A stretch of 64,000 nucleotides of DNA from Pseudomonadota bacterium (GTDB taxonomy: Bacteria > Pseudomonadota > Gammaproteobacteria > Burkholderiales > Burkholderiaceae_B): contig JAEXOO010000039.1 in assembly GCA_023439305.1 (NCBI GenBank), forward strand, positions 1 through 64,000, in the 5' to 3' direction. Each line of letters begins with the position of its first letter. Positions within the stretch are counted from its first letter, which is position 1. Below the pieces are notes generated by a model, which was not told the origin of the DNA, made no database searches, and worked only from the letters and a program-made list of their open reading frames with translations. Both the position numbers and the translations under genes were made by a program. Positions 7,978-17,493 of this stretch are shown here, one piece after another.

Positions 7978-8997
7978 TCAGACGTGCTGTTCGCGCAGCA
8001 AGGTGGCGGCTTCGATGGCGAAATAGGTCAGGATGCCATCTCCGCCGGCGCGTTTGAATGCCAGCAGTGATTCCATCATGACTTTGTCGTGATCCAGCCA
8101 GCCGTTCTGGGCGGCGGCCTTGATCATCGCGTACTCACCGCTGACCTGATAGGCGTAGGTGGGCATGCCGAACGCATCTTTGACGTCGCGCAGGATGTCC
8201 AGGTAGGGCAGGCCGGGCTTGACCATGACCATGTCCGCCCCTTCGCGGATGTCGGCCGCTACTTCGCGCAGGGCTTCGTTGCGGTTGGCTGGATCCATCT
8301 GGTAGGTGTTCTTGTTGGACCGACCCAGGTTGGCGGCCGAGCCCACGGCGTCGCGGAAGGGGCCGTAGAAGGCGCTGGCGTACTTGGCCGAATAGGCCAT
8401 GATGCGTGTGTGGATCTGCTGGTCCTGGTCCAGTGCGGCGCGAATGGAGCCGATCCGCCCGTCCATCATGTCGCTGGGCGCCACGATGTCCACGCCGCAT
8501 TGGGCCTGGGACAGCGCCTGGCGAATCAGCATGTCCACGGTGGCTTCGTTCAGGATGTGGCCCTGCGCGTCCAGAATGCCGTCCTGGCCGTGGCTGGTGT
8601 AGGGATCCAGGGCCACGTCGGTCAGCACGCCCAGTTCGGGGAACTGCTGCTTGAGCATGCCCACCACGCGCGGGATCAGGCCGTCCGGGTTGGCTGCTTC
8701 GGCGCCGTCCGGTGTTTTCAGGGACGGGTCGATGGACGGAAACAGCGACAGCACAGGAATGCCCAATTGCAGACAGCGTTCGGCCACGCGCATCAATTCA
8801 TCGGGTGAATAGCGCATCACGCCGGGCATGGAGCCGACCTGTTCCTGGACTTTTTCGCCCTCGCGCACGAAGACCGGGTAGATCAGGTCATCGGTGGACA
8901 GGCGGTTTTCGCGTACCAGGCGACGGGAGAATTCGTCGCGGCGATTACGACGCAGACGGGTGTTGGGGAAGTCGGCGGGAGGAAGAAAACGGGTCAT
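7978..8997 (-). CDS. hemB: Delta-aminolevulinic acid dehydratase (porphobilinogen synthase)
   Basis: HemB condenses two 5-aminolevulinate molecules to porphobilinogen in heme synthesis. The 339-residue product contains RLRRNRRDEFSRRLVRENRL, DLIYPVFVREG, VALDPYTSHGQDGIL, the active-site segment IMAYSAKYASAFYGPFRDA and the catalytic-lysine segment MVMVKPGLPYLDILRD. Length is normal. Its ATG overlaps the stop codon of engB by 4 bases (8994-8997), so translation is probably coupled. It ends convergently with dsbD at a shared terminator. Confidence 0.97.
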   Translation of the reverse strand: MTRFLPPADFPNTRLRRNRRDEFSRRLVRENRLSTDDLIYPVFVREGEKVQEQVGSMPGVMRYSPDELMRVAERCLQLGIPVLSLFPSIDPSLKTPDGAEAANPDGLIPRVVGMLKQQFPELGVLTDVALDPYTSHGQDGILDAQGHILNEATVDMLIRQALSQAQCGVDIVAPSDMMDGRIGSIRAALDQDQQIHTRIMAYSAKYASAFYGPFRDAVGSAANLGRSNKNTYQMDPANRNEALREVAADIREGADMVMVKPGLPYLDILRDVKDAFGMPTYAYQVSGEYAMIKAAAQNGWLDHDKVMMESLLAFKRAGGDGILTYFAIEAATLLREQHV

Positions 8998-9617
8998 GGA
9001 ACAACCTTTGGAGAAATCCAGTTTTCGATGTGTTCGGTCGCTTCAAGCAGGCCGATTCGATCGGTGGACGAAAAGGGCAGGGCCTGCAGGGCGCCGATCT
9101 CCTTGAGCTGGCGCCGTACTTCGGCCACGGCCTTGATGCGCTGGCCGTAGGGCAGCTTGTCCGCCTTGGTCAGCAAGGCAAGCACGGGCTTGCCGGTGGG
9201 AGCGATCCATTGGGCCAGGCGATGGTCCAGCTCGGTCACGCCGCGACGAATGTCGATCAGCAGAACGATGCCGGCAATGGATGGACGCGTAGCCAGGTAG
9301 CTGCCCAGCACTTCCGACCAGTCCCGTCGCTCGTGCCGGGCCACGGCGGCAAAACCGTAGCCGGGCAGGTCGACCAGGTGGCCCAGGTAGTCGCCGGGGC
9401 TGAGCGGGTCCGGGATGCCGAACAGATTGATCAGGCGGGTGCGGCCTGGCGTCTTGCTGGAAAAAGCCAGCTTGCGCTGATTGGTCAGCACATTGATCGC
9501 GGAGGATTTGCCCGCATTGGAGCGCCCCACGAAACAGACCTCCGGCGGGCCGGGAGGGGGCAGCTGATCTATCTGAGCAGCCGAAATCGTAAATTGGGCG
9601 CGGTGCAGTATCGACAT
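8994..9617 (-). CDS. engB: Ribosome biogenesis GTP-binding protein EngB (YsxC/YihA)
   Basis: EngB is an essential GTPase in large-subunit assembly. The 207-residue product has the P-loop GRSNAGKSS (residues 31-39), the switch-region TPGRTRLINLF, the G3 motif DLPGYG, and the G4 motif LTKADKL. Gene start is ATG at 9617 on the minus strand, facing the cytochrome c4 gene. It overlaps hemB by 4 bases and forms an operon with it. Confidence 0.96.
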   Translation of the reverse strand: MSILHRAQFTISAAQIDQLPPPGPPEVCFVGRSNAGKSSAINVLTNQRKLAFSSKTPGRTRLINLFGIPDPLSPGDYLGHLVDLPGYGFAAVARHERRDWSEVLGSYLATRPSIAGIVLLIDIRRGVTELDHRLAQWIAPTGKPVLALLTKADKLPYGQRIKAVAEVRRQLKEIGALQALPFSSTDRIGLLEATEHIENWISPKVVP

Positions 9618-9655
9618 GGTTGCAGCGTAATTCCATATTGGTTCAGCGCCTATTG

Positions 9656-9661
9656 TATAAT
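9656..9661 (+). promoter_or_regulatory. Possible -10 element upstream of cytochrome c4
   Basis: A TATAAT hexamer lies 115 bases upstream of the cytochrome c4 start in the 158-base gap shared with divergent engB. No convincing -35 hexamer is visible at 16-18 bases, so the assignment is weak. Confidence 0.35.
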
Positions 9662-9775
9662 CTGTCGATTTGAAACAGTAACGTCGTGTTCCTCTCCGGT
9701 CTTACCGGCGGTTTACGGCGGGTTTTGCGGGGCGCATGCGGCACCCCGATCTGAATCGCGATTGTCGAGGTCCTA

Positions 9776-10480
9776 ATGAAGCGTACGCTTTCCCGAATCG
9801 TTGTCGCAAGCAGCCTGACGATGGCTTGCTCTGTGGTTTTTACCGCTAACGTAGCGAATGCAGCTGGTCTGCCCAAACCCGATGCCGCCAAGGGCGAGCA
9901 ACTCTACCTCAAGGGGGAGATGTCGCGCGGCGTGCTGGCCTGTGTGTCCTGTCATGGAGACGCAGGTAACAGCACCATCCCGGTGAACCCATCGCTGGCG
10001 CATCAGCCTTACGAGTATCTCGTCAAGCAGTTGCACGACTTCCGCGCCAAGGACGAAAAGTCCGTGCCGGCTCGTCGCGGCCCTGATGGCACCAATACCC
10101 TGATGACCGCCATTGCCGGCGGCATGACCGAAGACGAAATCCGCGATGTCGCCTTCTACCTGTCCACGCAATCCGTGAACTGGGACCAGGCCGCCAACGC
10201 GACCAACGAAGAAACCATGGAACGCGGCCAGAAAATCTGGCGCGGCGGTCTGCCTGAGCGCGGCGTGGCTGCCTGTGCCGCTTGCCACTCGCCTGACGGC
10301 GCCGGCATGCCTGGCCAGTATCCTCGTCTGGCCGGCCAACACGCATCTTACATTGCAGAGCAGCTCAAGCTGTTCCGCAGCGGTGATCGCGCCAATGGCC
10401 CAATGATGCACGATATCGCTGACCGCATGTCCGACAAGGACATCTCGGCGGTGGCCGATTTCGCAGCAGGCCTGCGCTAA
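9776..10480 (+). CDS. Diheme cytochrome c4
   Basis: The 234-residue product has a signal peptide (about residues 1-30) and two CxxCH heme c sites (C56-H60, CVSCH; C167-H171, CAACH). Each lies in a similar domain of about 95 residues, the arrangement of cytochrome c4. It is a periplasmic or membrane-attached electron carrier, commonly linked to terminal oxidases. ResB and CcsA genes for cytochrome c maturation follow and DsbD lies upstream, so the area concentrates cytochrome c functions. Start ATG 9776 fits the signal peptide. Confidence 0.93.
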   Translation: MKRTLSRIVVASSLTMACSVVFTANVANAAGLPKPDAAKGEQLYLKGEMSRGVLACVSCHGDAGNSTIPVNPSLAHQPYEYLVKQLHDFRAKDEKSVPARRGPDGTNTLMTAIAGGMTEDEIRDVAFYLSTQSVNWDQAANATNEETMERGQKIWRGGLPERGVAACAACHSPDGAGMPGQYPRLAGQHASYIAEQLKLFRSGDRANGPMMHDIADRMSDKDISAVADFAAGLR

Positions 10481-10491
10481 TCGTCGATCGG

Positions 10492-10518
10492 GGGGGCTGC
10501 CACAGCCCCCTTTCTTTT
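10492..10518 (+). terminator. Intrinsic terminator after cytochrome c4
   Basis: An 8-bp GC-rich stem (10492-10499 with 10503-10510) with a 3-base loop is followed by TTTCTTTT. It separates cytochrome c4 from resB. Confidence 0.8.
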
Positions 10519-10893
10519 AAGCCCGGGTCCAAGGTGCCGCCTGCCTGACGGCAACAGGGCCCCGGTCTGCAAGGCGTCATCGTCTGTCAACAGCCCTGCC
10601 GGGCGGGCGTTTCGTCCGATTTCGGACCGGCTGAAGCCATTCATGTCGTGGTGGAGCGCGCAACTTGCGGCCACACGCATTTGCTTTGTCCTATGAGGAA
10701 CTTTTGTTCGTTTCGAACATCTTACCCTGGATATCTACGGCGACCATGCGCCGCTTCCCAGGGTTCGCCGCTTCCAGCAAGGTCAAGCGACAACAGGGAC
10801 GCAGCGCTGCAAGCGCCCCTGTATCGTGGCGAGAAAGCTCCCCTTGAAAGGGCGGAGCTTCTTCAATCCGCCTACTTCTTAAGATAGACATCT
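10519..10893 (+). other. Intergenic segment upstream of resB
   Basis: About 375 bases without a convincing gene; the short open frames here lack ribosome binding sites and family resemblance. The segment contains a short hairpin around 10847-10864 near the resB start and TTCGTTTCGAA around 10708-10718. It probably carries the resB promoter, but I cannot define one. Confidence 0.4.
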
Positions 10894-12936
10894 GTGAAAA
10901 AAGTATCTTCTGCGCGCCGTTTTGCTGCCAATTTCTTCGAACTGCTGGGTTCGATGCGTTTTGCCATCAGTCTGCTGATGTTCATTTGCGTGGCCAGCCT
11001 GATCGGTACGGTACTGGCGCAGAATCAGCCGGCCAATACCTATATTGACCAGTTCGGTCCCTATTGGTTCGAGCTGTTCGATCACTTTTCCATCTGGTCG
11101 ATCTATAACAGCGGCTGGTTCATGGTCATCATGGCGTTTCTGGTGATCTCGACCACCTTGTGTGTTATTCGCAACGCACCCAAGATGATCCGCGACATGC
11201 GCGCCTTCAAGGAGCACGTGCGCGGCGGCAGCCTCAAGGCGTTTCCGCACCGGGTGGAGCTGGAAAGTGCCGGTTCGCCCGAGCATAGTCGTGAACAGGC
11301 CCAGGGCTGGCTGCAGTCCCAAGGCTATGCGGTGCGTGTGCGCCGGGACGAAGACGGCAGCCTGATGATGGCGGCCAAGAAGGGCAGCGCCAACAAGTTG
11401 GGTTACATCTTTGCCCACCTGGCCATCGTGGTGATCTGCGTAGGCGGACTGTTGGACAGCGAACTGCCCGTGCGTTTGCAGGTCTGGCTGGGCGGCAAGG
11501 AGCCCATCACCGAGAACATGCTTATTTCCCAGGTGCCTGATTCGGGCCGCCTGGCCTTGGGTAATCCCAGTTTCCGCGCCAATATGCTGGTGCCGGAAGG
11601 TGCACGCACGGCCTCGGCCGTGATCAATTCCGGCGAAGGCGTGCTGGTGCAGCCCTTGCCTTTCGCCCTTCAGCTCAAGCGCTTTCTGGTGGAATATTAT
11701 TCCACGGGCATGCCCAGCAGCTTCAAGAGCGAAGTAGAGGTCACCGACCCGACGACGGGCGAGACTTTTGAGCGCACCATCGAGGTCAACGAGCCGCTGC
11801 GCTATAAAGGCGTCACGGTGTACCAGTCTGGTTTTGATGACGGCGGCAGCCGCCTGACGCTGGCCGGCTACCCCTTGGCAGGTTCGGGCAGCAAGCCGTT
11901 CGAGCTCAAGGGCACGGTGGGCGAGAGCGCGGTGATCCAGGCACAGGAAAGCCCGACCGCTCAGGCCCTGACCGTCCAATTCACCGAGCTGCGCCCCATC
12001 AACGTGGAGAACCTGTCCGAAGGCGATCCGCAGCCCAAGGCCATGATCGAACATGTGGCCGCTGTCACCGGCAGCGCCGCCAATAACAAGAATGAACATT
12101 TGGAAAATGTCGGTCCCAGCGTCAACTATCGCATCATCGACGATCAGGGCCAGGCGCGCGAATTCGTCAATTACATGATGCCCGTGGAGCTGGACGGCAC
12201 GCTCGTCTTTCTGGCGGGCATGCGCAACTCACCCGCCGAGTCCTTCCGCTACGTGCGCTTGCCGGCCGACGAGAACCGCTCCTTGAAGGAATTCATGGAT
12301 GTACGCGCCGCCACACAGGATCCGGCTATGGTGGAGCAGGCGGCCGAGCGTTTCGCGCAGCGCAATTCCTCGTCTCCCGAGCAGAAAGAGCTGATGCTGA
12401 GCGCTTCCCGGACGTCGCTGCAGGCCTTTACGCGTGCGGGTTTTGACGGCATCATTGGTCGTGTGCCGGAGGCCGAACGTGAGCGCATTCTGGGTTTCGC
12501 CGTCCCCATGATCCAGCTTACCTTGACCGAATTGCGCGATCTGGTGCGTCAGCAGCAAGGCCTGCCCGAGCTGGACTACAGCCAGGAAAACAACGAAGCC
12601 AACCGCTGGATCCAGGCCGCCGTGCTGGCCTTCGCCAACCTGCCGGATTACCCGGCTCCGGTTCTCCTGACACTGGACAGCTTCGAGCAGGTGCAGGCCA
12701 GTGTGTTTCAGGTGGCGCGCAGTCCTGGCATGTATATCGTGTATCTGGGTTGTCTGTTTCTGATTATCGGCGTGTTCTCGATGTTCTACATCCGGGACCG
12801 CCGCGTATGGGTGTGGATTCGTCCGCACGAGCAAGGCAGCAGCGTGATGGCTGCCATGACGTCGCAACGTCGCAACTTGGACTTCAACCTCGAATTTGAA
12901 CGCCTGGAAACGGCATTCAAGCGGCTTTCTGTCTGA
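10894..12936 (+). CDS. resB: Cytochrome c biogenesis protein ResB (Ccs1)
   Basis: ResB is half of the system II heme-delivery/ligation complex that attaches heme to apocytochromes c in the periplasm. The 680-residue product has N-terminal membrane segments (FAISLLMFICVASLIGTVLA, FMVIMAFLVISTTLCVI), a third near residue 175 (YIFAHLAIVVICVGGLL) and a long periplasmic domain. The last segment is near residue 615 (YIVYLGCLFLIIGVFSMFYI). Start is GTG 10894. Its partner ccsA follows 12 bases downstream. Confidence 0.93.
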   Translation: MKKVSSARRFAANFFELLGSMRFAISLLMFICVASLIGTVLAQNQPANTYIDQFGPYWFELFDHFSIWSIYNSGWFMVIMAFLVISTTLCVIRNAPKMIRDMRAFKEHVRGGSLKAFPHRVELESAGSPEHSREQAQGWLQSQGYAVRVRRDEDGSLMMAAKKGSANKLGYIFAHLAIVVICVGGLLDSELPVRLQVWLGGKEPITENMLISQVPDSGRLALGNPSFRANMLVPEGARTASAVINSGEGVLVQPLPFALQLKRFLVEYYSTGMPSSFKSEVEVTDPTTGETFERTIEVNEPLRYKGVTVYQSGFDDGGSRLTLAGYPLAGSGSKPFELKGTVGESAVIQAQESPTAQALTVQFTELRPINVENLSEGDPQPKAMIEHVAAVTGSAANNKNEHLENVGPSVNYRIIDDQGQAREFVNYMMPVELDGTLVFLAGMRNSPAESFRYVRLPADENRSLKEFMDVRAATQDPAMVEQAAERFAQRNSSSPEQKELMLSASRTSLQAFTRAGFDGIIGRVPEAERERILGFAVPMIQLTLTELRDLVRQQQGLPELDYSQENNEANRWIQAAVLAFANLPDYPAPVLLTLDSFEQVQASVFQVARSPGMYIVYLGCLFLIIGVFSMFYIRDRRVWVWIRPHEQGSSVMAAMTSQRRNLDFNLEFERLETAFKRLSV

Positions 12937-12948
12937 CAAGGTGTAGCT

Positions 12949-14307
12949 ATGGCGCAGACTCTTTCTTCGTCCACTCCAACCATGTGGAACGATTCGATCG
13001 CTTCCAGTGGCGATCGCCGCGGTACGCGCGGTCGTCCCGACTGGACCGACCTCCTGTATTTTGTCCTGCTGGCGGCGGGCGCGGCGTACGCGCTCAATAC
13101 CTACAGCACCAGCATGGATTACTACGAAAAAATCATCCTGGTGGGTTTTGTGCCCTTTGTGGCCTGGCTGGGCTGGCTCTGGCGGCCGCTGCGCACGATC
13201 ACCGTGGCTTGTGGCCTGACGGCGTTGTTGGCCATCTGGCTCTACAGTACCGGCGGCGGCCTGATCAACGGCGATATCCAGAAGGCGGATTCCGTCTTCC
13301 TGCTCAAGTATCTGCTGTCCTCGCAGTCGGCCATTCTGTGGATGTGCTCGCTGTTCATCCTGGCGACGGTCCTGTATTGGGCGGGTTTCTTCAGCGATAC
13401 GGCAGCCTGGATGGGGTCGGGGCTGACCTGGGCCGCCGTATACGCCGGTACCACAGGGCTGCTGGTGCGGTGGCGCGAAGGCCACTTGCTGGGCCCGGAC
13501 ATCGGCCATATTCCCGTCAGCAATTTGTACGAGGTCTTTGTGTTGCTGGCCCTGATCACGGCGCTGTTCTACTTGTACTACGAACGGCGCTATAACACCC
13601 GCGCGCTGGGCGGCTTCGTGCTCCTGGCCATCAGCTCGCTGGTCATTTTCCTGTTGTGGTATTCCTTCACCCGCGACGCTCACCAGATTCAGCCTTTGGT
13701 GCCCGCCCTGAAAAGCTGGTGGATGAAACTGCACGTGCCGGCCAATTTCATCGGTTACGGCACCTTCTCGCTGGCTGCCATGGTGGGCTTTGCCTATCTG
13801 GTCAAAGAAAATGGCGAAACCCGCTCGCGTACCAAACTGATTCCGGTTTTTGTGCTGGGCGCCATTCTGTGCGCCGAACCTATGATTTTCGGTTCGCGTG
13901 AACTGTCTCCCACCTGGATGCTGTACTTCGGCCTGGGCAGCTTGATTGTGGGCACCATCCTGTACTTCCGCGGCCCCATCTCGCGCAAGCTGCCGTCGCT
14001 GGAGGTGCTGGACGACATCATGTATCGCGCCATCGCCGTGGGCTTTGCCTTCTTTACCGTAGCGACCGTGCTGGGCGCCCTGTGGGCCGCCGATGCCTGG
14101 GGCACCTACTGGCAGTGGGATCCCAAGGAAACCTGGGCGCTGATCGTCTGGCTGAACTACGCCGCCTGGCTGCACATGCGCTTGCTCAAGGGCCTGCGCG
14201 GCACCATGGCTGCCTACTGGGCGCTGGCGGGCCTGCTCATCACCAGCTTCGCCTTCCTGGGCGTGAATATGTTCCTGTCGGGTCTGCATTCCTACGGGGA
14301 ACTGTAG
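12949..14307 (+). CDS. ccsA: Cytochrome c biogenesis protein CcsA/CcsB (ResC), heme handling
   Basis: The 452-residue polytopic membrane protein is the heme-exporting partner of ResB in system II. The tryptophan-rich WWD signature is clear near residues 380-398 (DAWGTYWQWDPKETWALIVW). A conserved His occurs in SWWMKLHVPANFIGYG, and about eight to ten membrane segments are visible. The N-terminus has an extra hydrophobic segment after about 25 polar residues. It forms an operon with resB and is followed by a bidirectional terminator. Confidence 0.94.
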   Translation: MAQTLSSSTPTMWNDSIASSGDRRGTRGRPDWTDLLYFVLLAAGAAYALNTYSTSMDYYEKIILVGFVPFVAWLGWLWRPLRTITVACGLTALLAIWLYSTGGGLINGDIQKADSVFLLKYLLSSQSAILWMCSLFILATVLYWAGFFSDTAAWMGSGLTWAAVYAGTTGLLVRWREGHLLGPDIGHIPVSNLYEVFVLLALITALFYLYYERRYNTRALGGFVLLAISSLVIFLLWYSFTRDAHQIQPLVPALKSWWMKLHVPANFIGYGTFSLAAMVGFAYLVKENGETRSRTKLIPVFVLGAILCAEPMIFGSRELSPTWMLYFGLGSLIVGTILYFRGPISRKLPSLEVLDDIMYRAIAVGFAFFTVATVLGALWAADAWGTYWQWDPKETWALIVWLNYAAWLHMRLLKGLRGTMAAYWALAGLLITSFAFLGVNMFLSGLHSYGEL

Positions 14308-14327
14308 ACCGACTGTGTCGCGTCATG

Positions 14328-14362
14328 AAAAAGCCCGCCATTCACAATGGCGGGCTTTTTTT
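14328..14362. terminator. Bidirectional terminator between ccsA and the GGDEF/EAL gene
   Basis: A 15-bp perfect stem (14328-14342 with 14346-14360) has a 3-base loop, A-run on the left and T-run on the right. It serves the convergent ccsA (+) and diguanylate cyclase/phosphodiesterase (-) transcripts. Confidence 0.92.
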
Positions 14363-14390
14363 GTGCTTCTTTGCGGATTTCCGGGATGGA

Positions 14391-17300
14391 CTAGATCGTA
14401 GGCCGATGCTTTTGTTGCGAGTCCAGCAGGAACTGGCGGGCGGTGTCGTCCTTGACCAGATCGATGATGGCCGAGGCGTTGAGCAGTTCGGCGGCGGTGC
14501 AGGCGCGCGACACAATGAAGCCCTGCACATAGTCCACGCCGATCTCCTGCAGGGCGCGCAAGGTAGGTACGTCTTCCACCCATTCGGCGATGCTGATCAT
14601 GCCCAGGTTGCGCGCCAGTTCGACAATAGTGCGCACGATGGCCACGTTGGTTTCCTTGTTTAGCATGTCGCAGATCAGGGCGCCGTCGATCTTGATGGCG
14701 TCGGCGGGCAGTTCGCGCAGATAGGAGAAGGACGTGTAGCCGGCGCCGAAGTCGTCCAGGGCGATGCGTACACCTGTCTGTTGCAGACGGCGCATGAAGT
14801 GGCGGGTGTGCTCCAGGTCGTCCAGGGCGACGCCTTCGGTGATCTCTACGCACAGCTTGCGCGCCAGGTGCTCGTAGCGGGCCAGGATATCGAAAAACCA
14901 CTGGATGAACTTGTCATCGTTCAGCGATACGCCGCTGAGGTTGATATTGACCAGTTGCGTGCGCGCCAATTGCTTTTCGTGCTTGGACATCCACTCCAGC
15001 GTGGCCGAGAACACCCATTTGTCGATGATGGTTATGGTGCCGCTTTCTTCGGCTGCGGAAATGATGCGGCCGGTAGGAATAAGTTGACCGGACGAGTCGC
15101 GCACGCGCAGCAGCACTTCGAAATTCAGGCTGTCGATGGGGCGACGCAACGACACAATGGGCTGCATTTCCAGATACAGGCCGCGCGAGGAGCCTCCTTC
15201 CAGCTGCTCGAACAGACGTAGTTCTTCGGCATGCTCCTGAAGGGCATTGGAGTCTTGGTCATAGACGACAACATCCTGGTGTTGCCGGCGCGCCTCGCGG
15301 GCGGCCCGGCTGGCCGCCGAGATAGCTTCCTGGGGCGCCATCTCGGGCGCCACTTCCACCAGCCCCAGAGTGCTGCGCAGGTTGAAACTGCGGTTGCCTG
15401 CCAGCAGAGGGCTTTTGTTCAGGGCCTCTATGACTTCGTTCGCCAGGGCGCGAGCCTGGTCGGGATCGCAATCCTCAAACAGAATGACGAATTCGTCGCT
15501 GCCGATGCGGCCGATTTTCTCGCCATCGCGCAGGACGGCTTCCAGTTGCTCGCAGACCTTCAGCAGCAAGGCGTCGCCCGACGAGTGGCCGAATGTGCCG
15601 TTGACGTACTTGATGTGGTTCAGGTCCAGATACGCCAGCATGCAGGGCTTGTCGCTGCTGCTGCGCGCCAGGGCCTGGTCCAGGGCTTTCTCGATGCCGC
15701 GCTGGTTCAGAACATTGGTGACGGGGTCGTTGTCCGCCATCAGCCGCAGTTGGCGCAGGGTTTCGGCGCGTGCTGTGATGTCCTGCAGCGAGCCTTCGAC
15801 ATGATGGTTGATCAGGCTGACGCGCAGGCTGAAGTGGCAGGGGCCGACCCGGGTGTCGTGCCGGACAACGGTGACTTCCTGGTTGGCCTGGGTGCTTTGG
15901 GCCACGGCTTTCCAGTCTTGCTCGGGAAAAAAGTCCGCCCAGTGCGCGGGGGCGGCCGGATCGAAGGTGATGCCCAGCATCGAGGCCAGCACAGGGCTCA
16001 TGCGGTGGAAGGTGCCGGACTCGCTGAGCGTGAACATGCCGATGGGCGTCAGCGTGTAATGGGCGATCAGCTCGTTGCGCGCGCGCAGGGCTTCGCTGCG
16101 GTCTTCACGCAGACGTTCGCCGACGGCCAGCGCCACCATCAGGTTCGAGAGCAGCAGCGTGATCACGCCGTTGAAATTTTCGACAAAGCTGGAGCGGCCG
16201 AAGGCGGCCAGGAAAATGGCCGAGATCAGCACGCACAGCGCCATGCTGAGCAGCACCAGTTGCCAGAGCATGATGCGCGAGCGCGCCTGCATCAGAATGG
16301 ACAGCAGCACCCAGCCGGCGCAGCACAGGGCATAAATGGCGCTGAACCACATCAGGGGCTGAAACAGCGATGCAGGCGCCATAACCGAGGCCGCCAGCAG
16401 CACCAGGCCCAGCACGCCGACCGATCGCAGCCAGCGCAACTGCAGCTCCGACTGGATGGAGGGGCGCAGCAGCAAGGTAAACAGCGAGTAGCTGAGTACG
16501 AAGTAGCAGGCAATGGTGATCTGGCGCAGAGAAGGCATGATGTCGGCAGGGAGGGTATGTCCCAGCCATTGCATGTCCCAGCCCATGGCCATGGAACCCA
16601 GGCGCAGGTTGCCCACCAGCCACACTGACAGCAGCAGGTAGATCCATTCGCGGTTGGTGGCGGCCAGCACCAGCATGAACAGCGCCATGGTCAGCAGCCC
16701 ACCTTCAAGCAGCCCTATGCCGCGCGTATAGCGAATCGATGAGTGCTTGATGTCCTCGGCGGCCCAGAGCTCTACCTGCAGCAGGCTGGGACTGTCGACT
16801 TCGACGCGGCACAGGATGGACGAGGGAACGGCAGCGCTGCCCAGCTCGACGGTGTACCCCTGGATGGGGGAGCGCAGGGCCTGGGTGGACAGGCTGTGGT
16901 CATTGATGGCCAATGCCTGCGCGCTGTTGGCTCGCTGGCAGGCCAGTACATTGAAGCGCGAGGCCGGGAAGTGCAGGACGTGGTCGTTATTGTCGTCCTT
17001 GGCAGGCAGATCCAGCAAAATCCAGTGGGGCTCGTCCAACTGCAGTTGGCCTTGCACAGGGCGCGCCGTGAGCTGGCTGATCAGGCTCGGATCTGCCGTG
17101 GCCTGCTGGCTGGCCTGGGCATGAAAGCCCAGTATCTGGCCGGAGGGGGACGGATAGCGATTGGGGAGGAAAAAAATAGCCCACAGGGTGAGCAGGATCA
17201 GGAATAGCGGAATGATGTAAAAGCTCAGCCCGCGAATCAGTCGTTCGCTGGCCGAGGTGACAGGTTCGAGACTGTCGATTTGTATTCCTGAAACGGTCAT
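14391..17300 (-). CDS. 7TM-sensor GGDEF-EAL cyclic-di-GMP signalling protein
   Basis: The product is about 969 residues. An N-terminal membrane helix, a periplasmic 7TMR-DISM-like sensory region and about seven membrane helices are followed by a PAS-like segment. A GGDEF domain follows with a variant active loop (RIGSDEFVILFED), then an EAL domain with FEVLLRVRD in place of EAL and the loop-6 motif DDFGAGYTSFSYL followed by KIDGALI. ExLxR is preserved, so phosphodiesterase activity is plausible. Whether the GSDEF loop still makes c-di-GMP is uncertain. Start at 17300 has GGAGG upstream at long spacing; 17330 is an alternative. The ligand of the sensor is unknown. It ends convergently with ccsA. 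Confidence 0.9.
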   Translation of the reverse strand: MTVSGIQIDSLEPVTSASERLIRGLSFYIIPLFLILLTLWAIFFLPNRYPSPSGQILGFHAQASQQATADPSLISQLTARPVQGQLQLDEPHWILLDLPAKDDNNDHVLHFPASRFNVLACQRANSAQALAINDHSLSTQALRSPIQGYTVELGSAAVPSSILCRVEVDSPSLLQVELWAAEDIKHSSIRYTRGIGLLEGGLLTMALFMLVLAATNREWIYLLLSVWLVGNLRLGSMAMGWDMQWLGHTLPADIMPSLRQITIACYFVLSYSLFTLLLRPSIQSELQLRWLRSVGVLGLVLLAASVMAPASLFQPLMWFSAIYALCCAGWVLLSILMQARSRIMLWQLVLLSMALCVLISAIFLAAFGRSSFVENFNGVITLLLSNLMVALAVGERLREDRSEALRARNELIAHYTLTPIGMFTLSESGTFHRMSPVLASMLGITFDPAAPAHWADFFPEQDWKAVAQSTQANQEVTVVRHDTRVGPCHFSLRVSLINHHVEGSLQDITARAETLRQLRLMADNDPVTNVLNQRGIEKALDQALARSSSDKPCMLAYLDLNHIKYVNGTFGHSSGDALLLKVCEQLEAVLRDGEKIGRIGSDEFVILFEDCDPDQARALANEVIEALNKSPLLAGNRSFNLRSTLGLVEVAPEMAPQEAISAASRAAREARRQHQDVVVYDQDSNALQEHAEELRLFEQLEGGSSRGLYLEMQPIVSLRRPIDSLNFEVLLRVRDSSGQLIPTGRIISAAEESGTITIIDKWVFSATLEWMSKHEKQLARTQLVNINLSGVSLNDDKFIQWFFDILARYEHLARKLCVEITEGVALDDLEHTRHFMRRLQQTGVRIALDDFGAGYTSFSYLRELPADAIKIDGALICDMLNKETNVAIVRTIVELARNLGMISIAEWVEDVPTLRALQEIGVDYVQGFIVSRACTAAELLNASAIIDLVKDDTARQFLLDSQQKHRPTI

Positions 17301-17493
17301 GATGGCGGTACAGCCTCCAGCGCTTACCATCGAACTGTCCGGCCCAGACAGTGGAGTCGGCGCTTATCCGTTCGGGGAGCGCCAGGCCAGGGCTGGAATG
17401 GATGGCATTCCAGCCCGCAAGATCATCCGTTTAACGGTTTGTGCGCTGAGTTCTTTAAGGCTGAATGGTCAGAAATAACAGGTTTGTGACCGA

